DNA from: Thermoplasmata archaeon UBA61
GTDB taxonomy: Archaea; Thermoplasmatota; Thermoplasmata; Lutacidiplasmatales; UBA184
Assembly (NCBI GenBank): GCA_002503985.1
Contig: DASW01000005.1
Location: forward strand, 1 to 52,404
Direction: 5' to 3'
Length of the DNA: 52,404 nt
The first letter of the stretch is position 1; each line of letters opens with the position of its first letter. Below the pieces are notes generated by a model. The model made no database searches, had not been told where the DNA came from, and worked only from the letters and a program-made list of their open reading frames with translations. Positions 42,807-49,843 of this stretch are shown here, in pieces. The position numbers and the translations under genes are program-made.

Positions 42807-43925
42807 GTGTCCGCATCCGAGCTATTTCGACCCTTCCAGCTGAACGGGCTCACTCTTCCCAATCGGATCGTGATGGCTCCCATGACCCGAAACTATTCCC
42901 CGCGGGGTGTCCCGGGAATCGACGTCCAGACCTACTATCGCCGCCGCGCCGAGGGGGGCGTGGGACTGATCCTCACCGAGGGAACCGCTCCCTGTCCGGG
43001 GGCCCAGAATGCTCTGAGAGTTCCGCACATCTACGGGGACGAGGCCATCCACGGGTGGGAGAAGGTGGTCTCCGCGGTGCATGACGCCGGCGGGCGAATC
43101 GGCATGCAACTTTGGCACGTCGGGGCCGCCCAGCACGGGAGCGGGTCCACGAAGCTTCCCGCATCCCCGGTCAGCCCGTCCGGGTTGTTCAAGCCGGGCC
43201 GACGGGTCGGCAAGCCGATGAACCAGGCCCAGATCGACGCCGTCATCGAGGCTTTCGCCCAGGGCGCAGCCGAGGCTCAACGGATTGGGTTCGACGCCAT
43301 CGAACTACACGGGGCGCACGGCTACCTCATCGACCAGTTCTTCTGGGATGGCACGAACCATCGCACGGACCAGTACGGGGGCGATCTCGTTGACCGCACT
43401 CGATTCGCCGTCCAAATCATTCGCGAATGCCGCCGCCGAGTCGGACCCGGCTTTCCACTCCTGCTCCGGTTCTCCCAGTGGAAACCGCAGGACTATTCCG
43501 CACGTCTGGCCACCTCACCGGCGGAACTCGGCCGCTTCCTCAAGCCACTCGCCAGCGCCGGCCTCGACGCGTTCCACTGCTCGACACGACGCTTCTGGGA
43601 GCCGGAGTTTCAAGGGAGCGACCTCAATCTGGCCGGCTGGACAAAGAGACTGACGGGGATACCCACGATCACAGTGGGCTCGGTCGGGCTCGACACCGAT
43701 TTCACCGAACCGTTTCGCGGAGCCATGGGTGACGCTGCAGGAAAGGACGTCGGCGAGGTGCGGCATCTCGACCGACTCGTGGAAATGCTAGCGCGAGGAG
43801 ACTTCGACCTGGTGGCCATCGGCCGCGCGCTGCTCGCCGATCCGACGTGGCCCGTGAAGGTCCGCGACGGACGAACGGGCGAGATCCGCCCCTTCTCCCA
43901 GAGAACCTTGGCGACGCTCGCATAG
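42807..43925 (+). CDS. Old Yellow Enzyme family NADH:flavin oxidoreductase
   Basis: A 372-residue FMN-dependent ene-reductase of the Old Yellow Enzyme family. It opens L-F-R-P-F-Q-L-N-G-L-T-L-P-N-R-I-V-M-A-P-M-T-R. GMQLWHVGAAQH near residue 98, FDAIELHGAHGYLIDQFFWD near 160 and NHRTDQYGGDLVDRTRF near 182 are the substrate- and FMN-binding signatures, with FDLVAIGRALLADP near 333 for the FMN phosphate. No fused iron-sulfur domain is present, so it is the short OYE class reducing alpha,beta-unsaturated carbonyls. GTG 42807 follows the decayed cassette by 9 bases. Confidence 0.93.
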   Translation: MSASELFRPFQLNGLTLPNRIVMAPMTRNYSPRGVPGIDVQTYYRRRAEGGVGLILTEGTAPCPGAQNALRVPHIYGDEAIHGWEKVVSAVHDAGGRIGMQLWHVGAAQHGSGSTKLPASPVSPSGLFKPGRRVGKPMNQAQIDAVIEAFAQGAAEAQRIGFDAIELHGAHGYLIDQFFWDGTNHRTDQYGGDLVDRTRFAVQIIRECRRRVGPGFPLLLRFSQWKPQDYSARLATSPAELGRFLKPLASAGLDAFHCSTRRFWEPEFQGSDLNLAGWTKRLTGIPTITVGSVGLDTDFTEPFRGAMGDAAGKDVGEVRHLDRLVEMLARGDFDLVAIGRALLADPTWPVKVRDGRTGEIRPFSQRTLATLA

Positions 43926-44060
43926 GCTCAGGGACCCACGGACGAAAGGGGCTCCCGGTCGGTGACCAGCCGCGGAGAGCGCCGAGGTTCTCGACCACGC
44001 CCCGTGCAGTCGCAACCACCCCCCGCGTCGCCACCGGCGGCCGCCGAGATGGCGCTCGGC

Positions 44061-44133
44061 GAATCGGGGAGAAGTGGAACCATAAGGGTACGAGTCCCAG
44101 CACGGGCGCTATCCTCGGTGCGGGACCCCATTA
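44061..44133 (+). repeat. tRNA-Arg 3'-end-like repeat, copy B (att-like scar)
   Basis: GGGTACGAGTCCCAGCACGG and onwards (44087-44108) matches the T-arm and acceptor end of tRNA-Arg (GGGTTCGAATCCCAGCACGG, 40582-40601) with two changes in 22 bases. The match continues beyond the tRNA as nnnTCCTCGnnnnGGnnCCCC. Upstream, gaatcgg...gaa.tggaaccata is shared only with copy C at 49044. It lacks an anticodon arm, so it is not a tRNA gene. It sits in a 312-base gap (43926-44237) in which I otherwise see only the motif at 44175. Confidence 0.75.
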
Positions 44134-44174
44134 TGGTCAGCTCCCGTGGGCTGACGAGAGGAGGACAGCGGGTT

Positions 44175-44190
44175 CTTAATTCGACTCAAG
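44175..44190 (+). promoter_or_regulatory. CTTAATYYGANTCAAG motif upstream of the 44238 gene
   Basis: CTTAATTCGACTCAAG lies 47 bases before the ATG of a small membrane protein. It is nearly palindromic and closely matches elements upstream of the genes starting at 46042 and 47229, with a weaker relative before 46500. It may be a shared operator or a promoter element including a TATA-like CTTAAT. Confidence 0.65.
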
Positions 44191-44237
44191 GGAGCGGCTA
44201 TACCCGCGGCTGAGGTCCGACATCTTCGGGTAGCAAC

Positions 44238-44636
44238 ATGGTTCAGCGAAGCTTGGTCACGCTTCTAGCGGCGCTCGGCGGGATCCTCGTAATTCTCGGA
44301 GGACTTCTGGGATTCCTTCTCAGCTTTGCTCCGTACGGGGTCGGCTACGGTCCGCATAGCTACGGATCGCTGAACGCGCTCGTGTTCGGGGTGCTCGCGG
44401 TGATCTTTGGTCTCATCATCCTGGTCTATTCGGGCTTCACCCACCTTCGGGGTGCCGAGCGCAACCTGACCGGCGGCCTGGTCCTGGTAATCCTCGGGGC
44501 CGTCACGTGGATCATCGCGGGCGGGTGGATCCTCGTCGCCGTGGGATCGTTCTTGACGGTCGTGGCCGGCCTTGTCCTCTTGGCGCAGATTCTGTTGGGT
44601 AATCCTCACATCGTGACGACCCAGCCACCGACGTGA
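44238..44636 (+). CDS. Four-helix membrane protein
   Basis: A 132-residue membrane protein with about four transmembrane helices: SLVTLLAALGGILVILGGLL, LVFGVLAVIFGLIILVYSGF, GGLVLVILGAVTWIIAGGWI and VGSFLTVVAGLVLLAQILLG. Short loops and a Gly-rich composition resemble the four-helix protein at 46813, which shares the upstream 16-bp motif. No family function is known to me. It is probably transcribed alone from the promoter near 44175-44206. Confidence 0.8.
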   Translation: MVQRSLVTLLAALGGILVILGGLLGFLLSFAPYGVGYGPHSYGSLNALVFGVLAVIFGLIILVYSGFTHLRGAERNLTGGLVLVILGAVTWIIAGGWILVAVGSFLTVVAGLVLLAQILLGNPHIVTTQPPT

Positions 44637-44824
44637 GGTCCCTTGGCACCTCCTTGGGGGAAATCGGGTGAGCCGACAGGTGCGCGCTTCCAACTCCCTC
44701 CGACGGAGCGGTTTCTGCCGATCGCTCGAGCGGTCGGAGCCCCCGGTGGCTCCCCCCGAGAGCCTTCAAGTTCGTCCTGAGGTCTCGCAAGTGAGCGGAG
44801 GGGTTCTCGCGGGCGAGGGACCTC

Positions 44825-45688
44825 ATGTCCTCTAATCTCCGGATCAGCCTCACGATCCTATCAGCCGGGTTCGCCGTCGAAGGGGGTGGCGAGGTCTACT
44901 CGCTCCTCACGGCAGGGTCCTTCCTGCCCGGGACGAGCTTGCTGTTCCTGCTTCCGGCCGTCGTGACCCTGCTGGGCCTCCTCTTCCTTCTCATCGGGCG
45001 GCACGAATGGGATGAGCTCCACCGGGCACGGCTCCGCCGAGCGAACCAGATCTTCGGCCTGAGTCTCTTGGCGGGGTTCGTCGCGGGAATCGAGGTCACG
45101 GTGCTCGCGGCGTACCCGCATGTCGGTGCTCCGCTCTGGGCAGAGGTTTTGTTCGGGGCGGCGGCCGGCTCGTTCCTCCTGGGCACGTTCGTCACCTACG
45201 CTCAGTTCGTCTTCCACCTCGTCACTCGCCCGAGCAAGGTGGCGCTCGTAGCGTCGACCCTCTGGGCGCTAGCGGTGTCCGCCATCATCGCGCAGACGCT
45301 CGCCGCCGACCTTCCCTCTATCCTCGGCACGATCGGGGCCCATTCGTTCTCGATTGACTATCTGATCTCGCCCGTGGACTATCTCGCATCGTTCCTGTTC
45401 GTTTCGTATTTCCTCCTTCTCGCCGCGTACGTCGATGCCCACATCACGGTGGTCCGGCGGCGCGCGGCATGGCTCGGCAAGGCGACCGCGTCCGTCAAGG
45501 CCATTGCGGCGTTCACGGCCTCCTCATGCACGGGGACGACCGTGACCCCGACGCCCGCCACAGTGGATGCGTCGGTCGAGCCGGATGCCGCGACTTCGTC
45601 GGTCCCCTTGGCGGGAACAGCTCCGGTTAGCCCTGCGTTGCCGCAAGATCGAAACGATCTGAAACAATCCGCGCCGATGGATTCCTGA
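44825..45688 (+). CDS. Polytopic membrane protein of unknown function
   Basis: A 287-residue protein with about six transmembrane helices (for example LLFLLPAVVTLLGLLFLLIG and FGLSLLAGFVAGIEVTVLAA) ending in a Thr/Pro/Ala-rich cytoplasmic or outer tail of about 55 residues with low complexity (TVTPTPATVDASVEPDAATS). Charged loops RHEWDELHRARLRRANQ and DAHITVVRRRAAW are likely cytoplasmic. I do not recognise a transporter family. The 188 bases before it show no clear gene. Confidence 0.7.
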   Translation: MSSNLRISLTILSAGFAVEGGGEVYSLLTAGSFLPGTSLLFLLPAVVTLLGLLFLLIGRHEWDELHRARLRRANQIFGLSLLAGFVAGIEVTVLAAYPHVGAPLWAEVLFGAAAGSFLLGTFVTYAQFVFHLVTRPSKVALVASTLWALAVSAIIAQTLAADLPSILGTIGAHSFSIDYLISPVDYLASFLFVSYFLLLAAYVDAHITVVRRRAAWLGKATASVKAIAAFTASSCTGTTVTPTPATVDASVEPDAATSSVPLAGTAPVSPALPQDRNDLKQSAPMDS

Positions 45689-45874
45689 ACGCTGCGAGAC
45701 TTACCCAGTGGAGGGTTCCATACCCCATCCTTGGTCCAATACCCGCCCCCGGACTTTCGGCCGCTGAGTAATGACTTCACGAGCCGCCGTCGTGATAGCC
45801 CAGGTGTGCGCGGGGACGAGCGCGAGAGTCTCGTTACTCAGGGGTGACGAGTCTCTCCGGCCAGAGGCTCGCGT

Positions 45875-46042
45875 TCAATTAGAGATGACCACGCGGCGCG
45901 CACCGGGTCCAAACGCATACCACAGGAGGGCCGCGGCCACGATCAGAATCAGCAGTCCCAGGGGACCGATCAAGAACAGGAATACAATCGCCAAGAGAAT
46001 GATCAACAGCGCGCCGCCAAGGCTGATCGTGTGGACTGCCAT
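45875..46042 (-). CDS. 55-residue hydrophobic small membrane protein
   Basis: ATG 46042 to TGA 45875 on the minus strand. The protein is M-A-V-H-T-I-S-L-G-G followed by almost 35 hydrophobic residues (ALLIILLAIVFLFLIGPLGL, then LILIVAAALLWYAFGPG) and a basic end R-R-V-V-I-S-N. It forms one long or two short membrane helices. The 16-bp motif lies 36 bases upstream. There is no obvious Shine-Dalgarno. The coding call rests on the clean hydrophobic pattern and the shared upstream motif. Confidence 0.65.
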   Translation of the reverse strand: MAVHTISLGGALLIILLAIVFLFLIGPLGLLILIVAAALLWYAFGPGARRVVISN

Positions 46043-46078
46043 GGTGAGGTTCATCGGTTCGGCGGGGGTAATGCTTCG

Positions 46079-46094
46079 CTTGAATCGGATTAAG
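46079..46094 (-). promoter_or_regulatory. CTTAATYYGANTCAAG motif upstream of the 55-residue gene
   Basis: On the minus strand it reads CTTAATCCGATTCAAG, 36 bases before ATG 46042. It agrees with the copy before 44238 at 14 of 16 bases and the copy before 47229 at 14 of 16, in the same orientation relative to the gene. Confidence 0.7.
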
Positions 46095-46224
46095 CGGCCC
46101 GGGTTGAGGTCGAAACTGTGCGACGCGACCCGTCGTTAAGGAAAGGGTTGGCGACCGAGGAATCGGGACGTCCGCTCCGTCGGGGTGGGTCACGGGGATA
46201 CTCCCCCGGCTACCCGCCTGACCG

Positions 46225-46296
46225 TTAAACGCTCAGATACCCGAAGACGACCAGCGCGACCACCACGACGGCGATGAGGACTATCCATCCGATCAT
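46225..46296 (-). CDS. 23-residue single-span membrane peptide
   Basis: ATG 46296 to TAA 46225 encodes MIGWIVLIAVVVVALVVFGY followed by L-S-V. It is a single hydrophobic helix. A good ribosome-binding sequence (GGCAGGAG) lies directly before ATG, and it begins 9 bases after the stop of the 64-residue gene, so the two form a small operon. Such peptides are often regulators or partners of membrane proteins; no function is known here. Confidence 0.6.
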   Translation of the reverse strand: MIGWIVLIAVVVVALVVFGYLSV

Positions 46297-46305
46297 GCTC
46301 CTGCC

Positions 46306-46500
46306 TCAGACGGCCTTGGCGATGTCGTCGATCACGGTCTTGGTGGCGTCGATGACGATGGTAGCCCCTTCGACCACTACCTTCGCGACCTCGTGGCCAA
46401 CGGTGTCGACTTCATTCACGATCGTCATGCCTACCTCGGCGGGCACCTTGGCGACCTCCTGGGCGACAGTCTTGTTCTCTTCTCCGGTTGTGTTCTCCAT
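46306..46500 (-). CDS. 64-residue amphipathic helical protein
   Basis: Starts at ATG 46500 behind a strong AAGGAGG ribosome site. After an acidic start (MENTTGEENKTVAQEVAKVP) the chain is one long amphipathic helix with V/I/A every three to four residues (EVAKVVVEGATIVIDATKTV), like apolipoprotein-, phasin- or LEA-type surface-binding helices. It has no Cys, Trp, Phe, Tyr or Pro-rich region. It may coat membranes or bind the co-encoded 23-residue membrane peptide. A weaker copy of the 16-bp motif lies 56 bases upstream. Confidence 0.75.
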   Translation of the reverse strand: MENTTGEENKTVAQEVAKVPAEVGMTIVNEVDTVGHEVAKVVVEGATIVIDATKTVIDDIAKAV

Positions 46501-46556
46501 GTTGATCCTCCTTCTTGCACCAGACCGTAGAACCGAGTGTGGGGGTTAAGCGCCCC

Positions 46557-46572
46557 CTTAGCCCAAATCAAG
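46557..46572 (+). promoter_or_regulatory. Weaker, inverted copy of the CTTAAT-type motif
   Basis: CTTAGCCCAAATCAAG on the plus strand lies 56 bases before the minus-strand start 46500. It keeps CTTA at one end and ATCAAG at the other (same outer pattern as the other three), but its orientation relative to the gene is opposite. As the motif is near-palindromic this may not matter if a dimeric protein binds it. Confidence 0.45.
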
Positions 46573-46747
46573 GAGTTTGAAGTTCGGTGAGCGGCTCACC
46601 CCGATTCATCCGTTCCCGGAGACGCTAGCCCCAGACATGCGGGCGGAGAAGTGCCCCGAATTACGAGCGGTTCACTAGTAGAGGTACGTCCACCATCCGA
46701 CCATCGGGCAGAGCCGGGGGACCCCCGCGGATGAACGGACGGGGGAT

Positions 46748-46778
46748 CGCCGGACCATCGCTCCTGGGTGGTCCGGCG
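46748..46778. terminator. Strong inverted repeat behind the 46813 gene
   Basis: CGCCGGACCA (46748-46757) and TGGTCCGGCG (46769-46778) form a perfect 10-bp stem with an 11-base loop, 34 bases past the stop of the minus-strand membrane protein gene. No U-tract follows on the minus strand. It may be an RNA 3'-end hairpin or a protein site. The rest of the 46501-46812 gap holds only the 46557 motif; I see no gene. Confidence 0.45.
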
Positions 46779-46812
46779 CATTTGGGAGATTCGGGGACCT
46801 ACGCTCCCATCG

Positions 46813-47229
46813 CTAGTAGAAGTGCTTCCGTACCGCGATCAGGTAGATCAGGAGCACGACCGCGATCGCCAGGGCCACGCCGAACGAGGCGCTCCACAAG
46901 AGCACGACGATCACTCCCGCCGTCACGATTCCCGTGAGCCAAAGCGCCCATGTCTCGAGGTCCCAGAGTCCCATCGCCACGAACAAGAGGATGGCGCCAA
47001 AGATGAGGGTCAACATTCCCGCGGCGATCGTGGTGCCACCGTAGGCGCTGAATGGGACGAGCCCCGGATACGCGAGGGCGCCGAGGCTGTTGAAGATAGC
47101 CAGGATTCCGACGACCGCTAGGAAGAGTCCAAAGAGACCGACGAGGATCGCCAAGATCCCGACCAGGATGGGAAGGTTCCCCGCCGAAGGATTCTGTTGA
47201 TTGCCAGCTTGGGTCTGCGTTACGGTCAT
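46813..47229 (-). CDS. Four-helix membrane protein
   Basis: A 138-residue protein with an N-terminal Gln/Asn-rich tail (TVTQTQAGNQQNPSAGNLP) and about four transmembrane helices (PILVGILAILVGLFGLFLAV, TTIAAGMLTLIFGAILLFVA, WLTGIVTAGVIVVLLW, VALAIAVVLLIYLIAV). General layout is like the 44238 protein. The 16-bp motif lies 76 bases upstream and the start is preceded by CGAGGAATAAAAGAA. Function unknown. Confidence 0.8.
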   Translation of the reverse strand: MTVTQTQAGNQQNPSAGNLPILVGILAILVGLFGLFLAVVGILAIFNSLGALAYPGLVPFSAYGGTTIAAGMLTLIFGAILLFVAMGLWDLETWALWLTGIVTAGVIVVLLWSASFGVALAIAVVLLIYLIAVRKHFY

Positions 47230-47305
47230 TTCTTTTATTCCTCGGCGAGGGGTTTGTCCCTCGCCACGAGGCGAGGATGTTGCCGGTGGACAGATAGAGC
47301 GTCCC

Positions 47306-47321
47306 TTGATTCAGATTAAGG
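47306..47321 (-). promoter_or_regulatory. CTTAATYYGANTCAAG motif upstream of the 47229 gene
   Basis: On the minus strand it reads CTTAATCTGAATCAAG, 76 bases before ATG 47229. It is also divergent from the response regulator gene at 47515, 193 bases away, so it could affect either. Confidence 0.7.
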
Positions 47322-47514
47322 GGGTCGAGGAAAGGCGAGGGTCCGTTTCCTCAACCGCAAAAAAGGACTCCTCCGCCAAGGCGCGGATTCGTCCCGATAG
47401 CGTCTTAGCCCCTTCATCACGGTGGGGGGGTCGGCGAAAGAAATAAACCTCTGCTCAAAGTCCCGCGTTGATACCGCGACGTGCGAGCTGGAAGAGGCCC
47501 GGGGGAGGTTGGGG

Positions 47515-48573
47515 ATGCGCGTGCTCATCGTTGACGACAACTTGGAGTTCCGGGAAGAGCTGACCACTCTGTTGGGCGATAGCGGTCAGACCGTGACGGC
47601 TGTCTCGTCAGCCCTCGAGGCCACCGCTGCTTTGGAGGGGGGAGAGTTCGACGTCATGTTCACCGACCTCATGGCGGGTCGGCGAAGCGCCATGGACCTC
47701 CTGGGCACTGCACGGGACAGGTGGCCCCGTCTCTTGGTGGTGATGCTGACCGCGAACGTAACCGTGGAGACCGCCGTCCAGGCCCTGCAACAGGGCGCGT
47801 TCGACTACCTCCGAAAGCCGATCCGTCCTGATCAGGTCCAGCGGGTTCTCGAGCTCGTCAGCCAGCAGCTCGCCTTGACCCGAGCCGGTGCGGAGCCGCT
47901 CGACCCCGTCCGGTACGCCAACACCCTCGCGGCGGAAGGTGGGTACGAGGTGCTACTCATCTCGCCCCCTCCGGTCCACGCCACGGCCGAGAGGGTCAGC
48001 CATCTCCCTCTCGACCCCGAGAATCCGTTCCGGATCCACGAGGCGGTCGAGGATTTCGTCGAGCCGAAGGACAAAGCGGCCGTGGTCCTCGCCTCAGTCG
48101 AGCAGCTTCTCGCGCGCCACCGCGAGGAGGAAATCTCCGCCCTCCTTGAGGGGATTCGAGCGCTGTTAGAAGGGAAGGGACCGTTCGCCGTGGGGTACGA
48201 CCCGAACAAGATCACCGCCACCGGAGCGCTCGCGGTCCGGGCGTCGATCGTGTCGAGCGATGCGCGCACCACGCTCGATTCTCTGGCAAACCCCATCCGT
48301 CGCCTCGTCCTCCGCCGACTCGCGGATGGCCCGTGCAGCTTCACGCAGGCCATGGAAGCGGCCCACCTCGATGACACGTCGTTGATCGCGTTCCATCTCC
48401 GAAAGCTGACCGAGAGCGGGCTCGTCACGCACGTGGCTCGGGAACGCTATCGGCTGACATCGAGAGGGGAAGGAGCGATCAAGGTACTGAACTCGATCGA
48501 TGAGCTTGATTCGGGGAAGGGAAGCGGGAACAGGATCTTTCCATCAACTTCGCCGAGGCAAGTCCCGTCCTGA
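47515..48573 (+). CDS. Response regulator with middle sensor-like domain and C-terminal winged helix
   Basis: A 352-residue protein from ATG 47515, behind a GGGGGAGG ribosome site. Residues 1-120 are a receiver domain: VLIVDDNLEF with Asp7/Asp8, phosphoacceptor Asp51 in MFTDLM, Thr79 in VMLTAN and Lys101 in RKPIRP. Residues 140-255 (YEVLLISPPPVHATAERVSH onwards) look like a DUF835-type domain common in archaeal signalling proteins. Residues 265-335 form an ArsR-like winged helix (LDSLANPIRRLVLRRLADGP, ATG-free core, then LIAFHLRKLTESGLVTHV). No histidine kinase is nearby. It is a candidate controller of the neighbouring membrane genes. Confidence 0.85.
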   Translation: MRVLIVDDNLEFREELTTLLGDSGQTVTAVSSALEATAALEGGEFDVMFTDLMAGRRSAMDLLGTARDRWPRLLVVMLTANVTVETAVQALQQGAFDYLRKPIRPDQVQRVLELVSQQLALTRAGAEPLDPVRYANTLAAEGGYEVLLISPPPVHATAERVSHLPLDPENPFRIHEAVEDFVEPKDKAAVVLASVEQLLARHREEEISALLEGIRALLEGKGPFAVGYDPNKITATGALAVRASIVSSDARTTLDSLANPIRRLVLRRLADGPCSFTQAMEAAHLDDTSLIAFHLRKLTESGLVTHVARERYRLTSRGEGAIKVLNSIDELDSGKGSGNRIFPSTSPRQVPS

Positions 48574-48725
48574 TACGTACCTACGGCAGGTGCCGGACCG
48601 ACCGCGAGGAGCGCGTGGATGCCGAAGGGACTTGCCTAGCAGGGAGATCCCGGGCTGCGACGTCAAGCTTAATGGTCGGGGTGACGCGATAGGCGTCTCC
48701 TGCGCGTCGCATGGGCAGCGGTCGC

Positions 48726-48914
48726 TTACGGCTCTGCCTCGATCTTCTTGATCTTACGATCCGCAGCATCCAAGACGCGATTGTCCTCTTCCGCTTTGAT
48801 CTCGTCTGAGGCATGCCCGGTCTCGTCGGCCGTGTTCGCGGCGTCTTCCCACCGAACGGCGGCCTCCGCCCTTTCCTGGTTCGCCGCCTCGAGACGCTTG
48901 GCTTTGTCGGGCAC
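48726..48914 (-). CDS. 62-residue charged helical protein (probable)
   Basis: From GTG 48914: V-P-D-K-A-K-R-L-E-A-A-N-Q-E-R-A-E-A-A and onwards, a soluble, highly charged helix-forming chain rich in Ala, Glu and Lys ending D-A-A-D-R-K-I-K-K-I-E-A-E-P. The frame is open further upstream to 49115 through the tRNA-like repeat, which is unlikely to be coding. No ribosome site is strong. Coding status is moderately supported by composition only; function unknown. Confidence 0.45.
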   Translation of the reverse strand: MPDKAKRLEAANQERAEAAVRWEDAANTADETGHASDEIKAEEDNRVLDAADRKIKKIEAEP

Positions 48915-49043
48915 GGCCCGCCGCCAACTCTGTGAGGTATGATAAGCTCGATTGCCGGCCCCGGGACGAGAGAGGGTCTCCGCCACTCCGAACCTCGCGT
49001 AGAACCGTGCCGCCTTCAAGCGAGCGCTGGGTCGACATCCCAC

Positions 49044-49117
49044 GAATCGGACAGAAATGGAACCATATGGGTACGAGTCCCTGCACGGGCGGTTTCCTCG
49101 CGAAGGGCCCCCCATTA
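49044..49117 (+). repeat. tRNA-Arg 3'-end-like repeat, copy C (att-like scar)
   Basis: About 79 percent identical by eye to copy B over 73-74 bases, with one indel: gaatcgg...gaa.tggaaccata, then GGGTACGAGTCCC and GCACGGGCG, three variable bases, TCCTCG, and a CCCATTA end. The tRNA-derived core differs from the tRNA-Arg 3' end by three bases. It lies in a 380-base gap (48915-49294) where I find no other feature. Confidence 0.72.
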
Positions 49118-49294
49118 CAGAACGCCTTCGTTAGAAAACGGTCCGAGCGGTCGACTACGGGGCCGAGGATTACGGAACGGGCTTGTTGATGGAGGTCGCG
49201 CCCGCGGTCGAGGACCGACCGCGAAGAGAGCGCGGGTCCCGCGAAGATTGCCCCATAGGCCACTGACTTCCCCACCCGGGGACGCCATCTGCTG

Positions 49295-49492
49295 GTGAGG
49301 ACTTTCCAGGACGTGACGACGCCTTGTCCCTTCTGTCCGGGGAGCGCCTTTCCGAGCCACGAAGCGGCAAGAGACCATGTCCGGATGGACCATCCGGACG
49401 AAGTGAGGAGATTCCTCGAACAAGCCCGGACCCGGCGAGGAGTGCACATGACCGACCCCGAAGCGTGGGCGGCCGGTGAACTCCTCGTCTAG
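49295..49492 (+). CDS. 65-residue C2H2-type zinc-finger protein
   Basis: From GTG 49295 the protein contains CPFCPGSAFPSHEAARDHVR followed by M-D-H, a C-x2-C-x12-H-x5-H spacing close to classical C2H2 fingers (residues 11 to about 34). The remainder is a helical tail (EVRRFLEQARTRRGVHMTDP). Small single-finger proteins of this sort are common in archaea and may bind nucleic acids. It stands alone. Confidence 0.75.
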   Translation: MRTFQDVTTPCPFCPGSAFPSHEAARDHVRMDHPDEVRRFLEQARTRRGVHMTDPEAWAAGELLV

Positions 49493-49729
49493 TAACGGCA
49501 CTGACGTCCCACACGCCCCGAACTGAAGGCGCGAGCGTTCGATGACCGACCACGATCGCGTCCTTCGTGCACGCTCTCGGACGAACCACTTTTCTCTGAC
49601 GTGAAACCGGCCCGCAACCCGCCCGGTCAGTCGGAGGTCGGGGACCGTATTCCCGTCCGTCACGTTTGATTTACGGGCGGGTCGCCTGGCTCATCGCGAA
49701 GTTGCCACTCTGACGCAGGAAGAACGGTG

Positions 49730-49843
49730 ATGCCGAAGGATCGAGCGACCCAGTTCGGACGGTTCGAATCGCTGGCTCTCGCGGTGGGTGCCTTACTAGG
49801 CTTGGTTCTCGTGACGATCCTCGATGGGAGGACCCGACGATGA
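49730..49843 (+). CDS. 37-residue single-span membrane protein (mini-cassette 1, first gene)
   Basis: ATG 49730 to TGA 49843: MPKDRATQFGRFESLALAVG then A-L-L-G-L-V-L-V-T-I-L-D-G-R-T-R-R. One hydrophobic helix with a basic end, like the 36-residue protein at 52060. Its stop overlaps the start of the next gene (ATGA), so the two are translationally coupled. Confidence 0.65.
   Translation: MPKDRATQFGRFESLALAVGALLGLVLVTILDGRTRR

Noticed and set aside
42589..42883. Minus-strand Cys-containing frames starting M-S-N-R at the 26-bp repeat
   Set aside because: The plus-strand alignment with the mini-cassette explains the repeat better, including the ATGA gene overlap; the minus frame at 52398 has no matching cysteines.
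44061..44133. Full tRNA gene at copy B or C
   Set aside because: Only the T-arm and acceptor 3' strand are recognisable; there is no anticodon stem, no matching 5' acceptor strand and no D-arm.
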